From NCBI GenBank assembly GCA_902495455.1, contig CABUXJ010000006.1, positions 1 to 64,000 on the forward strand: DNA of 64,000 nt, read 5' to 3'. Position numbers and translations under genes: made by a program. This document shows, in pieces, positions 36,211 through 45,459 of this stretch. Origin of the DNA: an uncultured Prevotella sp. (GTDB taxonomy: Bacteria > Bacteroidota > Bacteroidia > Bacteroidales > Bacteroidaceae). A model generated the notes under the pieces. The model was not told the DNA's origin. It saw only the letters and a program-made list of their open reading frames with translations, and did not search any database. Position 1 is the stretch's first letter. Every line of letters begins with the position of its first letter.

Positions 36211-37101
36211 ATGACAAAACTGACCGACATCATCAAGCAGAGGAGCAAGAAGCAGCAGTATAAGGACTTCTTCTTCATCACACTCGGCATCCTGCTCTAT
36301 TCGTTCGGATATACCGCCTTCATCCTGCCCGAAAAGGTGGTTATGGGCGGTGTGGCCGGTATATCGGCCCTGCTCTACTATTGGCTCGGCTTTCCGGCCG
36401 GTATATCCATTTGGGTGCTCAACTTCTCGATGCTACTCATCGCCTTCCGCGCCCTCAGCCGCCAGTTCACGATACGCACAATCATCGGCGTGACCATCAT
36501 GTCCGTCTTGGTCAGTCTGCTCCAACCGGTGTTCCAGCAGATCCCCATCATCACGGCCGGCGAAGACAAATTCATGCACGTCCTGATCGGCGGTGCGCTG
36601 GGCGGTGCCGGTCTCGGTCTCGTCTTCTCCCACAACGGGTCGACGGGTGGCACGGACATCATCATCGCCCTGCTCAACAAGTACTTCCGCATGAGCTTCG
36701 GACGGGCCATGCAATTCATCGACACCTCCATCATCTGCTCGTCCTACTTCCTCTTCCACAGCACCGAGACCATTGTCTACGGTATAGCCTTCACCCTGAT
36801 TGCGAGCTACGTCTGCGACTATGTCATCAACGGTTCGCGTCAAACGGTCCAGTTTATCATCATCTCCAAGGAGTACGAGAAGATTGCCGACACCATCAAC
36901 AAGCGGGTCAACCGCGGCGTAACCCTCATCAAGGGACAGGGATGGTACTCCAAACACGACGTGCAGATACTGATCGTTCTGGCCCGCAAATATGAGTCGC
37001 AGGAGGTCTTCTACACCATCAACAACATCGACCCCAACGCCCTCGTCTCCCAGTCGTTCTGCAACGGTGTGTTCGGAGAAGGGTTCGACAAGATAAAATA
37101 G
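36211..37101 (+). CDS. YitT family membrane protein
   Basis: A 296-residue protein of the YitT (DUF161 plus DUF2179) family. Five to six N-terminal membrane helices contain the signature GVAGISALLYYWLGFPAGISIWVLN, and GSTGGTDIIIALLNKYF marks the second DUF161 repeat. The C-terminal about 85 residues are the soluble DUF2179 domain (FIIISKEYEKIADTI ... ITIRVLAR-like region). No function is proven for the family. It stands alone with a clear promoter and is followed by element D2. Confidence 0.93.
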   Translation: MTKLTDIIKQRSKKQQYKDFFFITLGILLYSFGYTAFILPEKVVMGGVAGISALLYYWLGFPAGISIWVLNFSMLLIAFRALSRQFTIRTIIGVTIMSVLVSLLQPVFQQIPIITAGEDKFMHVLIGGALGGAGLGLVFSHNGSTGGTDIIIALLNKYFRMSFGRAMQFIDTSIICSSYFLFHSTETIVYGIAFTLIASYVCDYVINGSRQTVQFIIISKEYEKIADTINKRVNRGVTLIKGQGWYSKHDVQILIVLARKYESQEVFYTINNIDPNALVSQSFCNGVFGEGFDKIK

Positions 37102-37375
37102 GGCCCCAACCTCAGGGCCCCACCCCGGCCCTCCCCAAGGGGAGGGTGCCTACGAGGTGATTTGCGCGCGTGTACATAGTTCTTATTATGTGAGCTAAAT
37201 AAAAAAAGGCAGGGAAATTTTCTCCGCCATGTAGGGTCGCGACCGCCTCCATGACACATAAACAACCACACCATATATAATCTATAACTGTCGGCAACGA
37301 GGTGGTCGCGACCCTACTTGATTATGTTTCATCCCGCAGGTCTCTCCCCCCTTGGGGGAGTCGGAGGGGGCCGGA
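37102..37375. repeat. C/G-rich dispersed repeat, copy D2, with inverted repeat
   Basis: 37123-37160 is identical to 35487-35524 of D1 and the tail is clearly related. Further on, 37231-37249 (GTAGGGTCGCGACCGCCTC) is the complement of 37299-37317 with one mismatch. Between them lies ACATAAACAACCACA, similar to sequence at 49905-49935. A second C-rich/G-rich palindrome (CCCCCCTTGGGGG) closes it at about 37345-37362. Confidence 0.75.
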
Positions 37376-37471
37376 CCTTTCTCTGTCAAAATGTCAGCCG
37401 CGACGCCCCGGGCACGGTGTTTGTCTCTTCTGTTTGCAGAACAAGGATAATATTAAAGAAAGGAGACAAAC

Positions 37472-40063
37472 ATGACATTAGACAAATTTACAATCAAAGC
37501 TCAGGAAGCCGTGCAGGAGGCCGTCAATGCGGCACAGGCCGGCGGACAGCAGAGCATCGAACCGGTGCACTTGCTCCACGGCTTACTGACGAAAGGCCGC
37601 GACGTGGTCGGATTCATATTCCGCAAAGCGGGAGTCAACGGACAACAAGTCGAGGCTCTCGTCAGCCACGAGATGCAGCACCTGCCGCGTGTGCAGGGCG
37701 GCGGACAGCCGTATCTGAGCAACGAGGCCAACAGCGTGCTGCAACGTGCGCAGGACATCGCGACAAAAAACGGCGACGAATTTGTTTCCGTCGAACCGCT
37801 GATGCTGGCTCTGCTCACTGTCAATTCGACAGCTTCGCGCATCATGAAGGATGCCGGACTGACGGAGAAGGACATGCAGGCCGCCATCAACGAGCTGCGG
37901 CAGGGACGCAAGGTCGAGTCACAGAGCGCCGACGACAACTATCAGTCACTGGAGAAATATGCCAAGAACATGGTCGAACTGGCACGCGCCGGAAAGCTCG
38001 ACCCCGTCATCGGACGTGACGACGAGATACGCCGCGTGCTTCAGATACTTTCGCGACGGACAAAGAACAATCCTATACTGATAGGCGAACCGGGCACGGG
38101 CAAGACGGCCATCGTCGAGGGTCTGGCCCAGCGCATCGTGCGTGGTGACGTGCCGGAAAACCTCCGCGACAAGCAGCTCTATTCGCTGGACATGGGTGCG
38201 CTGGTGGCCGGAGCGAAATATAAGGGTGAATTTGAGGAGCGCCTGAAGAGCGTCATCAACGAAGTGACAGCCGCCGAAGGCCGCATCATCCTCTTCATCG
38301 ACGAGATTCACACGCTCGTCGGAGCCGGCGGCGGTGAGGGCGCGATGGACGCGGCCAACATCCTCAAACCGGCATTGGCCCGCGGCGAACTGCGCTCGAT
38401 AGGTGCGACGACGCTCAACGAATATCAGAAGTATTTCGAGAAGGACAAGGCTCTGGAGCGCCGGTTCCAGACCGTCATGGTCGACGAGCCGGACGAACTG
38501 AGCGCCATCAGCATTCTCCGTGGACTGAAAGAGCGCTACGAGAACCATCATAAGGTGCGTATTCAGGACGACGCCTGCATCGCCGCCGTGCAACTGTCCG
38601 AGCGCTATATCAGCGACCGCTTCCTGCCGGACAAGGCCATCGACCTTATGGACGAGGCGGCGGCAAAGCTGAGGATGGAGCGCGACTCCGTTCCGGAGGA
38701 GCTCGACGAGACGACACGACGGCTGAAGCAGCTGGAGATTGAACGCGAAGCCATCAAGCGGGAGAACGACACGGCCAAACTGGCGCAGCTGGACAAGGAC
38801 ATCGCCGACCTGCGCGACCAGGAGAAGCAGTGGCGGGCAAAATGGGAAGGCGAGCGGACACTGGTCAACAGGATTCAGCAGGACAAACTGCAGATGGAGC
38901 AACTGCGCTTTGAAGCCGAACGCGCCGAGCGCGAAGGCAACTACGAGCGTGTGGCCGAGATACGCTACGGCCGGCTGAAAGAGCTCGAAGACGACATCCG
39001 CAACATTCAGAGCCAGCTGCACGACGCTCAGGGCGCCGAGGCTATGGTACGCGAAGAGGTGACAGCCGACGACATCGCCGAGGTCGTGAGCCGCTGGACG
39101 GGCATCCCCGTGACGCGCATGATGCAGAGCGAACGCGAAAAGCTGCTCCACCTCGAGGAGGAACTCCACCGCCGCGTCATCGGTCAGGACGAGGCCATCA
39201 GGGCCGTGAGCGACGCCGTGCGCCGCAGCCGTGCGGGTCTGCAGGACCCGAAACGCCCCATCGCCTCATTCATCTTCCTCGGCACGACGGGTGTCGGTAA
39301 GACAGAGCTGGCCAAGGCGCTGGCCGAATATCTGTTCAACGACGAGACGATGATGACGCGCATCGACATGAGCGAATATCAGGAGAAGTTCAGCGTCAGC
39401 CGCCTCATCGGTGCGCCTCCGGGATATGTCGGCTACGACGAGGGCGGACAGCTGACCGAAGCCGTGCGCCGCAAGCCCTACTCGGTGGTGCTCTTCGACG
39501 AGATTGAGAAGGCCCACCCCGACGTGTTCAACATCCTCTTGCAGGTGCTTGACGACGGACGGCTGACGGACAACAAGGGCCGCACGGTCAACTTCAAGAA
39601 CACCATTATAATAATGACGTCCAATCTCGGCAGCCAGCTCATACGCGAGGAGACCGAACGTAGCGGCGGCACGCTGTCGGACGAACGGCTCGACTCGCTC
39701 CGCAAATCGCTGTTCGGCATGCTCAAGCAGACGATACGGCCGGAGTTCCTCAACCGTATCGACGAGACGATAATGTTTCTGCCGCTCTCCAAGAAGGAGA
39801 TTGCCGACGTCGTGCGGCTCCAGATGGACGCTGTCAGGAAGATGCTTGCGCCGCAGGGATTCACGCTCACCGTCACGGAGCGGGCCATCGACGCACTGGC
39901 CGAAGCGGGCTACGACCCGGAGTTCGGCGCACGTCCGGTCAAACGGGCCATCCAGCGCGACGTGCTCAACGACCTGTCGAAGCGCTTGCTGGCCGGCGAC
40001 GTGGACCGCGACCGTCCCATCACGATAGATGCAGAGGGCGGACGGCTGGTTTTCAAGAACTAA
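37472..40063 (+). CDS. clpB: ATP-dependent chaperone ClpB
   Basis: An 863-residue disaggregase of the Hsp100 family. The N-domain repeats (to about 150) precede NBD1 with Walker A GEPGTGKTA (near 206) and Walker B IILFIDEIH. A coiled-coil M-domain (about 410-530) distinguishes ClpB from ClpA/C, and NBD2 has Walker A GTTGVGKTE (near 605). No ClpP-binding tripeptide is present. It rescues aggregated proteins with DnaK. Unusually for this phylum, an AAAGGAG Shine-Dalgarno sequence lies 8 nt before the ATG, suggesting strong translation. Confidence 0.97.
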   Translation: MTLDKFTIKAQEAVQEAVNAAQAGGQQSIEPVHLLHGLLTKGRDVVGFIFRKAGVNGQQVEALVSHEMQHLPRVQGGGQPYLSNEANSVLQRAQDIATKNGDEFVSVEPLMLALLTVNSTASRIMKDAGLTEKDMQAAINELRQGRKVESQSADDNYQSLEKYAKNMVELARAGKLDPVIGRDDEIRRVLQILSRRTKNNPILIGEPGTGKTAIVEGLAQRIVRGDVPENLRDKQLYSLDMGALVAGAKYKGEFEERLKSVINEVTAAEGRIILFIDEIHTLVGAGGGEGAMDAANILKPALARGELRSIGATTLNEYQKYFEKDKALERRFQTVMVDEPDELSAISILRGLKERYENHHKVRIQDDACIAAVQLSERYISDRFLPDKAIDLMDEAAAKLRMERDSVPEELDETTRRLKQLEIEREAIKRENDTAKLAQLDKDIADLRDQEKQWRAKWEGERTLVNRIQQDKLQMEQLRFEAERAEREGNYERVAEIRYGRLKELEDDIRNIQSQLHDAQGAEAMVREEVTADDIAEVVSRWTGIPVTRMMQSEREKLLHLEEELHRRVIGQDEAIRAVSDAVRRSRAGLQDPKRPIASFIFLGTTGVGKTELAKALAEYLFNDETMMTRIDMSEYQEKFSVSRLIGAPPGYVGYDEGGQLTEAVRRKPYSVVLFDEIEKAHPDVFNILLQVLDDGRLTDNKGRTVNFKNTIIIMTSNLGSQLIREETERSGGTLSDERLDSLRKSLFGMLKQTIRPEFLNRIDETIMFLPLSKKEIADVVRLQMDAVRKMLAPQGFTLTVTERAIDALAEAGYDPEFGARPVKRAIQRDVLNDLSKRLLAGDVDRDRPITIDAEGGRLVFKN

Positions 40064-40085
40064 TTTTCAACGGCAAGACACTCGA

Positions 40086-40121
40086 AGAGAGGCCTATCTC
40101 CATCCGGACGAAGGCCTCTCT
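40086..40121 (+). terminator. Hairpin downstream of clpB
   Basis: AGAGAGGCCT (40086-40095) pairs perfectly with 40112-40121. No T-run follows, so termination is uncertain. Confidence 0.4.
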
Positions 40122-40196
40122 CCCAAAAACAGGATTGCCGTCATTATATAAGATACGTCATATCGAGTTAAACTTTGTTAGATAATATCCGCCGGA

Positions 40197-40228
40197 TTGC
40201 CGGTTATGGGAAAATGGCTGTATCTTTG
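40197..40228 (+). promoter_or_regulatory. Predicted ferritin promoter
   Basis: A TTG (40197-40199) and TATCTTTG (40221-40228) are separated by 21 nt. The leader to the ATG at 40286 is about 50 nt. Confidence 0.55.
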
Positions 40229-40285
40229 TGGTCAGTCGGACATAAGAATAAGACAACATTCATTTATAATAAAAACTTTAGCATT

Positions 40286-40768
40286 ATGATTACACAAAAA
40301 TTGCAAGACGCTATCAACGCGCAAATCGCAAGAGAAATCTGGTCGGCCAATCTTTATCTCTCTATGGCCTTCTATTTCGATAAAGAGGGCTTCACGGGCT
40401 TCGCAACATGGATGAAGAAGCAGTCACAGGAGGAGATGGACCACGCCTATCAGATGGCAGACTACGTCATCAAGCGTGGCGGAACAGCTGTCGTAGGCCA
40501 GATTGAAGCCGTACCGACACAGTGGGGAACTCCATTGGAGGTGTTCGAGGCTGTCTATGAGCACGAGTGCAAGGTCTCTCGCTGGATTGACGAGCTTGTC
40601 GACATCGCTTCCGCAGAGAACGACAAGGCTACTCAGGACTTCCTCTGGGGCTTCGTCCGCGAACAGGTTGAGGAGGAAGCGACTGCATCCGGCATCGTTG
40701 ACCGCATCAAGAAGATGGGCGACTCGGCCATCTTTAACCTCGACCAGCAGTACGGCAGCAGAAAATAA
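40286..40768 (+). CDS. ftnA: Non-heme ferritin
   Basis: A 160-residue ferritin that stores iron in a 24-mer shell. Ferroxidase ligands are visible: Glu17 in REIWSANLYLSMA, Glu50 and His53 in QEEMDHAYQ, and later Glu residues in VYEHEC and EEEATASG. There is no haem-binding Met as in bacterioferritin. The open frame upstream to 40175 precedes the promoter, so the ATG at 40286 (MITQKLQDAI) is the start. A strong terminator follows at 40792. Confidence 0.95.
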   Translation: MITQKLQDAINAQIAREIWSANLYLSMAFYFDKEGFTGFATWMKKQSQEEMDHAYQMADYVIKRGGTAVVGQIEAVPTQWGTPLEVFEAVYEHECKVSRWIDELVDIASAENDKATQDFLWGFVREQVEEEATASGIVDRIKKMGDSAIFNLDQQYGSRK

Positions 40769-40791
40769 GAGTGTTAATACTAAAATGACAG

Positions 40792-40856
40792 ACGCGGACT
40801 GCGCAGTTGTTTCATACGAGACAATTATGCGCAGTCCGCGTTGTTTTTGTTTTTTA
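40792..40856 (+). terminator. Rho-independent terminator of ferritin gene
   Basis: A 14-bp perfect stem (ACGCGGACTGCGCA, 40792-40805, with 40828-40841), extended by inner TTGT/ACAA, is followed by TTGTTTTTGTTTTTT. This is the clearest terminator in the window. Confidence 0.92.
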
Positions 40857-40894
40857 TTACGTATCTTTGCACCATGAGAATAGCCACAGTTCCC

Positions 40895-42151
40895 ATGAGA
40901 ATAGCCATCATCGGTGCCGGAGCAGCGGGATGCTTCGCCGCCATCAATCTCAAAAGAATGTGCCCGCAGGCCGATGTCACCATCTACGAAAGCGGACGGA
41001 AACCGCTGGCCAAGGTAGCGGTGACGGGAGGAGGACGCTGCAATCTGACCAACTCGTTTGAACGGGTGAGAAGTCTCGCTGCCGTCTATCCCCGCGGCGA
41101 GCGGCTGATGAAGCGGTTGATGCACGAATTCAGCCAAAAGGACGTCTGCCGATGGTTCGAAAGCGAGGGTGTGAGGCTCGTGACGCAGGACGACTGCTGC
41201 GTATTCCCGCAGTCGCAGGACGCTATGGAGATTGTCGGCACGCTCACACGGCTCATCCACAGAAACGGAATAGAACTGAAGACAGGCCACCGTGTGGCGC
41301 GGATAGAACATCACGGGAATTGCGACGGGACGGCAGGCTACGACATCCGGTTTGCCGGTGAGACTTCTTCCGCGGTCACGGCGGATGCCGTCATCGTCAC
41401 GACAGGCGGCAGTCCGAAGGCGTCGGGACTTGACTTCCTGCGCCCGTTGAACCTCAAGACGACAGAGCCGGTGCCGTCGTTGTTCAGCGTTTGTCTGCCG
41501 GGCGATTCCATAAGAGAACTGACGGGCACTGTGGTAGAAGACGCCACCGTAGCGCTGACAGGCACGAAGATGCATGCCGACGGTCCGTTGCTCATCACAC
41601 ACTGGGGCCTGAGCGGCCCGGCTATACTGAAACTGTCGTCATACGCGGCACGGACGTTGGCAGAAAACGGATATAAGGCGACGCTGTCGGTCAACTGGAC
41701 AGGAGACTGCAACGAGGCCGACGCGCAGGAACTGCTCACCGAACTTGCCGTCAAGAACCCGCAGAAGCAACTTTCGTCGGTCTATCCGACGTATCTTAAC
41801 GCCCGTCTTTGGACGCATCTGCTGTCACGCAGCGGTCTGACGGGAAATCTGAGATGGAACGAATTGGGACGGAAAGGAATGAACAGGCTCGTAAATACAC
41901 TCACCAACAGCCTGTATCGGATGGACGGAAAGAACCGTTTCAAGGAGGAGTTTGTCACCTGCGGCGGTGTCGCATTGGATGCGATAAACCCTCAAACGCT
42001 CGAAAGCAGGGCTCATCCGGGGCTTTATTTCGCAGGTGAGGTACTTGATGTGGACGCCATCACCGGCGGATTCAACCTGCAGGCAGCATGGACAATGGGA
42101 TTTGTGGCAGCCAAAAATATAGCAAAGAACATCGACGGCGTGGCGTCATAA
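40895..42151 (+). CDS. NAD(P)/FAD-dependent oxidoreductase, HI0933 family
   Basis: A 418-residue flavoprotein of the BaiN/HI0933 family. The FAD motif IIGAGAAGCFAAINL opens the protein, followed by the characteristic KVAVTGGGRCNLTN and TTGGSPKASG, and near the end HPGLYFAGEVLDVDAITGGFNLQAAWTMG. The substrate is unknown; a relative makes bile acid intermediates, others act on flavin-linked reductions. Two ATGs (40874 and 40895) begin identical ATGAGAATAGCC sequences. The -7 box TATCTTTG (40862-40869) is so close that the first ATG would be leaderless, so the second is favoured. Confidence 0.85.
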   Translation: MRIAIIGAGAAGCFAAINLKRMCPQADVTIYESGRKPLAKVAVTGGGRCNLTNSFERVRSLAAVYPRGERLMKRLMHEFSQKDVCRWFESEGVRLVTQDDCCVFPQSQDAMEIVGTLTRLIHRNGIELKTGHRVARIEHHGNCDGTAGYDIRFAGETSSAVTADAVIVTTGGSPKASGLDFLRPLNLKTTEPVPSLFSVCLPGDSIRELTGTVVEDATVALTGTKMHADGPLLITHWGLSGPAILKLSSYAARTLAENGYKATLSVNWTGDCNEADAQELLTELAVKNPQKQLSSVYPTYLNARLWTHLLSRSGLTGNLRWNELGRKGMNRLVNTLTNSLYRMDGKNRFKEEFVTCGGVALDAINPQTLESRAHPGLYFAGEVLDVDAITGGFNLQAAWTMGFVAAKNIAKNIDGVAS

Positions 42152-42213
42152 CAGGCAAATGTCATATCAACGACAAGCAAATATCATATCAACAACAATC
42201 AAACCACACGACT

Positions 42214-42756
42214 ATGATAAACGAAATTCTTGAATTTAACCGCAAATTTGTAGCTGAACGGGGCTACGAAAAGTATGTAACGAGCAAGTATCCGGACAAG
42301 AAACTGGCCATTCTCTCCTGCATGGACACGCGCCTTACAGAGCTTCTGCCGGCCGCGCTGGGCATCAAAAACGGCGACGCGAAACTGATAAAGAACGCCG
42401 GCGGAACCATTCTCAATCCCTTCGACAGCAACATCCGCAGTCTGCTCGTGGCCATCTATGAGCTGGGCGTCAACGAAATCATGGTCATCGCCCACACAAC
42501 CTGCGGCGCTTGCCACATGGACGGAGAAGAAATGATCGGTCTGATGAAGCAACGCGGCATCGCCGAAGAGACGTTGGAGACCATCCGCCACTGCGGCATC
42601 CATCTGAACGAATGGCTCGAAGGTTTCCACGACACGGAGGAATCGGTGCGCAAGACCGTCGATTGCATACGCAACCACCCGCTCGTTCCCAATGATGTCA
42701 ACGTGCGGGGATTTATCATCGACTCTGTCACGGGAGAGTTGACATCCATCTGTTGA
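42214..42756 (+). CDS. Beta-class carbonic anhydrase
   Basis: A 180-residue zinc enzyme interconverting CO2 and bicarbonate. Zinc ligands are Cys36 (CMDTR, with Asp38/Arg40 dyad), His94 and Cys97 (HTTCGAC). Its size and DVNVRGFIIDSVTGELT ending place it with the small YvdA-like clade. The start is ATG 42214 (MINEILEFNRKF). It lies 62 bp after the oxidoreductase and ends in a strong hairpin at 42778. Confidence 0.94.
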   Translation: MINEILEFNRKFVAERGYEKYVTSKYPDKKLAILSCMDTRLTELLPAALGIKNGDAKLIKNAGGTILNPFDSNIRSLLVAIYELGVNEIMVIAHTTCGACHMDGEEMIGLMKQRGIAEETLETIRHCGIHLNEWLEGFHDTEESVRKTVDCIRNHPLVPNDVNVRGFIIDSVTGELTSIC

Positions 42757-42777
42757 GATAACGGGAAGTCATTACAA

Positions 42778-42838
42778 AATGTGAATACCGCACTAAGCAG
42801 GAGAATATCTGTCCCTGCTTAATGCGGTATTCGCATTT
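42778..42838. terminator. Long hairpin after the carbonic anhydrase gene
   Basis: AATGTGAATACCGCA (from 42778) pairs with TGCGGTATTCGCATT (to about 42837) and the stem continues with TAAGCAGG/CCTGCTTA. It lies between convergent genes and probably terminates both. Confidence 0.75.
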
Positions 42839-42876
42839 TATAGAATCGTTATTCGTATTTTGATCCCGTCTTCTTA

Positions 42877-43470
42877 TTACTTTTCCAATATATGCGCAGC
42901 CAGTCCGTCGGCAGCTTGGATGACGGCAGTGAGCGGATGGTCGCTCGCTTCGGAGATATTGCACTTGTCCTCATAGCTCTGGAAAGGCAGATTCCACGCT
43001 CCCATGTGCCAGCGGATGGCGAGTATCTCGTCGTTCGTAAGCGTCAGACCGAGACGCAGGAGCATGATGACGGACTTCTCTCCGTGCCCCAACGGGAAGC
43101 GGGAATAATCCGTCTCGTACGTGTCATACTGCTCCCAACGGTTCTGCTCATCCTTCCGCCACTTCTTCGCGGTCTTGTAGATGTTGGCCTTGCAGACGTC
43201 ATGGAGCAGGGCGGCAATGGTGACACTGTCTTCCGCAAGCTGTTCGGCCAGCTCCGGCTTCATCTCAACCATCTGTCCGCGCAGCATCATGGCCATGCGA
43301 TGGACGTTGAGCGAATGTTCCACCAGCCCGCCCACGTAGCTCAGATGGCGGTTGACGGAGGCCGGCGCCTCGAAGAAACCGACCTTTTCGAGATACTCGA
43401 TTACGCTGTCGATGCCTTGCCGGTCAGTGGAACGCAGTAAGGATATGTATTTGTCTTTCATAATGTTCAA
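42877..43470 (-). CDS. HD domain-containing protein
   Basis: A 197-residue HD-superfamily phosphohydrolase-like protein. Metal-binding residues are in LSYVGGLVEHSLNVHRMA and the HD pair in IAALLHDVCKANIY, with a further His in LAIRWHMGAW. It resembles single-domain HD hydrolases (YedJ/YqeK-like) that act on nucleotides, but no substrate can be named. An internal Met at position 4 (MKDKYIS, 43461) is an alternative start. Confidence 0.87.
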   Translation of the reverse strand: MNIMKDKYISLLRSTDRQGIDSVIEYLEKVGFFEAPASVNRHLSYVGGLVEHSLNVHRMAMMLRGQMVEMKPELAEQLAEDSVTIAALLHDVCKANIYKTAKKWRKDEQNRWEQYDTYETDYSRFPLGHGEKSVIMLLRLGLTLTNDEILAIRWHMGAWNLPFQSYEDKCNISEASDHPLTAVIQAADGLAAHILEK

Positions 43471-43477
43471 TTAGGTT

Positions 43478-43640
43478 TTCGAGGAGAGAGGAGAGTGGAG
43501 GGAGGAGGGAGATTGGCTTTGACGGCTATCCGCTACAACTGAAACGGTCGGCCGGCACAGCCATTCCCACTCCTCTTTACGTATTCCACGAAACAATGAG
43601 AGCACGTCTCATTCCCCGCTCCTCACTCCACACTCCACGA
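43478..43640. repeat. Purine/pyrimidine-rich inverted repeat (CGAGGAG type)
   Basis: A G/A-rich arm (about 43483-43512) faces a C/T-rich arm (about 43617-43637, CTCCTCACTCCACACTCC). It fills the gap between the fumarase stop and the HD gene start and is related to 7687-7812 and to the insert in the PL11 gene. Confidence 0.65.
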
Positions 43641-43646
43641 AAAGAC

Positions 43647-45296
43647 TTACTTGGCGCACGGCGTCCACGGCTTCAGCTGCTTGAAGAAGTCGTTGCCCTT
43701 GTCGTCGACAAGGATGAACGCGGGGAAGTCCTCGACGGTAATCTTCCATATCGCCTCCATGCCGAGCTCGGGATATTCAACGCACTCGATGCTCTTGATG
43801 CTGCTCTGCGAGAGCACTGCTGCCACGCCGCCGATAGTGCCGAGATAGAATCCGCCGTGCTTCCGGCATGCCTCGGTGACAACGTCGCTGCGGTTGCCCT
43901 TGGCGATCATGACAAGACTTGCACCATGATCCTGGAACTCGTCGACGTAGGGATCCATGCGGTTGGCCGTCGTCGGGCCCATCGAACCGCAGGGATATCC
44001 CTCGGGCGTCTTGGCCGGTCCGGCGTAGAGCACGGGGTAGTCCTTGAAATACTGCGGCATTTCCTCGCCGGCGTCCAGACGGGCCTTCAGCTTGGCGTGG
44101 GCGATGTCGCGGGCAACGATGATTGTTCCCTTGAGGTTGACACGTGTGCTGACAGGATATTTCGTCAGTTCGGCGCGTACGGCGTCCATGCCCTTGTCGA
44201 GGTCAATGACAATGCCCGTCGTTCCCTCGCCCGGCTTGCGCAGCTCCTCGGGGATGAGTTCCGTGGGATTGCTGTCCATCTTCTCCAGCCAGATACCGTC
44301 CTTGTTGATTTTCGCCTTGATGTTGCGGTCGGCCGAGCAGCTCACGCCCATACCGATGGGGCAGCTCGCACCGTGGCGCGGCAGACGGATGACGCGGATG
44401 TCGTGGGCCAAGGCCTTGCCGCCGAACTGTGCGCCGAGGCCAATCTTCTGTGCCTCGACGAGCAGCTTCTCCTCAAGGTCGATGTCGCGGAAGGCGCGGC
44501 CCGTCTCGTCGCCCGTGGTGGGCAGGTTGTCGTAGTACTTGATTGAGGCGAGCTTGACCGTGAGCAGGTTCTTCTCTGCCGACGTGCCGCCGATGACGAA
44601 GGCGATGTGATAAGGCGGGCAGGCAGCCGTGCCGAGGCTCTTCATCTTCTCCACGAGGAAGGGCAGCAGCGTGCCCTCGTTCTGTATCGTGGCCTTGGTC
44701 ATCGGATAGAAATATGTCTTGTTGGCCGAGCCGCCGCCCTTTGCCACCATGACGAAACGATATTCAGCGCCCTCTACGGCCTCGATGTCAATCTGTGCCG
44801 GCAGGTTGCAGCGTGTGTTCACCTCGTCATACATGTTGAGCGGAGCGTTCTGTGAGTAGCGCAGGTTGTCCTGCGTGAACGTGTTGTAGACGCCACGAGA
44901 CAATGCCTCCTCGTCCTCGAAGCCGGTCCACACCTGCTGTCCTTTCTCGCCGTGGATGATGGCCGTGCCCGTGTCCTGGCAGAAAGGCAGCACGCCCTTG
45001 CATGCCGTCTCGGCGTTGCGCAGGAACTGGAGTGCCACATACTTGTCGTTCTCCGAAGCCTCGGGGTCGCTGAGAATCTTTGCGACCTGCTCGTTGTGCG
45101 CGCGGCGCAGCATGAACTCTACGTCATGGAAGGCCTGCTGGGCGAGCAGCGTCAGCGCTTCCTTTGATACCTTGAGGATCTCGTGTCCCTCAAAATCGCC
45201 TACCGACACGCCTTCCTTTGAGAGCAGTCGGTATTCGGTGTCGTCCTTGCCCACTTGGAACATAGGAGCGTACTTAAATTCCGGTGTTGTTGCCAT
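43647..45296 (-). CDS. Class I fumarate hydratase (iron-sulfur)
   Basis: A 549-residue fumarase of the oxygen-sensitive [4Fe-4S] class, converting malate and fumarate in the branched TCA/fumarate-respiration pathway. It includes both alpha (N-terminal) and beta (C-terminal) parts: NAPLNMYDEVNTRCNLPAQID, CPPYHIAFVIGGTSAEKN, and KTPEGYPCGSMGPTTANRMDPY with a serine/cysteine-rich loop. Three cluster cysteines are plausible at LPFCQDTGTA, TRCNLP and TAACPPYH. A 77-bp promoter-like cassette at 45335-45411, shared with another gene in the window, drives it. Confidence 0.94.
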   Translation of the reverse strand: MATTPEFKYAPMFQVGKDDTEYRLLSKEGVSVGDFEGHEILKVSKEALTLLAQQAFHDVEFMLRRAHNEQVAKILSDPEASENDKYVALQFLRNAETACKGVLPFCQDTGTAIIHGEKGQQVWTGFEDEEALSRGVYNTFTQDNLRYSQNAPLNMYDEVNTRCNLPAQIDIEAVEGAEYRFVMVAKGGGSANKTYFYPMTKATIQNEGTLLPFLVEKMKSLGTAACPPYHIAFVIGGTSAEKNLLTVKLASIKYYDNLPTTGDETGRAFRDIDLEEKLLVEAQKIGLGAQFGGKALAHDIRVIRLPRHGASCPIGMGVSCSADRNIKAKINKDGIWLEKMDSNPTELIPEELRKPGEGTTGIVIDLDKGMDAVRAELTKYPVSTRVNLKGTIIVARDIAHAKLKARLDAGEEMPQYFKDYPVLYAGPAKTPEGYPCGSMGPTTANRMDPYVDEFQDHGASLVMIAKGNRSDVVTEACRKHGGFYLGTIGGVAAVLSQSSIKSIECVEYPELGMEAIWKITVEDFPAFILVDDKGNDFFKQLKPWTPCAK

Positions 45297-45334
45297 AATA
45301 AGTGAGTTATATTATATATTAATTATTGTCATGA

Positions 45335-45411
45335 CTGCAAAGATAACGCAAGCGAGCGCAATGTGAACTTGTTCACATATTGCCGAGTGCAGCTTATCTT
45401 CTGCAAAGTTA
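45335..45411 (-). promoter_or_regulatory. 77-bp promoter cassette P, copy 1 (fumarase)
   Basis: On the minus strand the cassette starts TAACTTTGCAG, contains the near-palindrome TGTGAACAAGTTCACA, and ends TATCTTTGCAG, so it has two -7-like boxes 66 nt apart. It matches 50725-50801 at 70 of 77 positions by hand alignment. The distal box lies 39 bp upstream of the fumarase ATG. Confidence 0.75.
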
Positions 45412-45459
45412 TGCTTTTTTTCCGACATACCATTCCAACAGCCGTCCAAAATACTCCGA

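Noticed and set aside
37946..39169. 407-codon minus-strand open frame opposite clpB
   Set aside because: It is the mirror of the high-GC ClpB coding sequence; the plus-strand protein is unmistakable and the mirrored one has no family features.
40841..40894. N-terminal extension of the FAD oxidoreductase
   Set aside because: It would begin inside the ferritin terminator T-run and upstream of the promoter box at 40862-40869.
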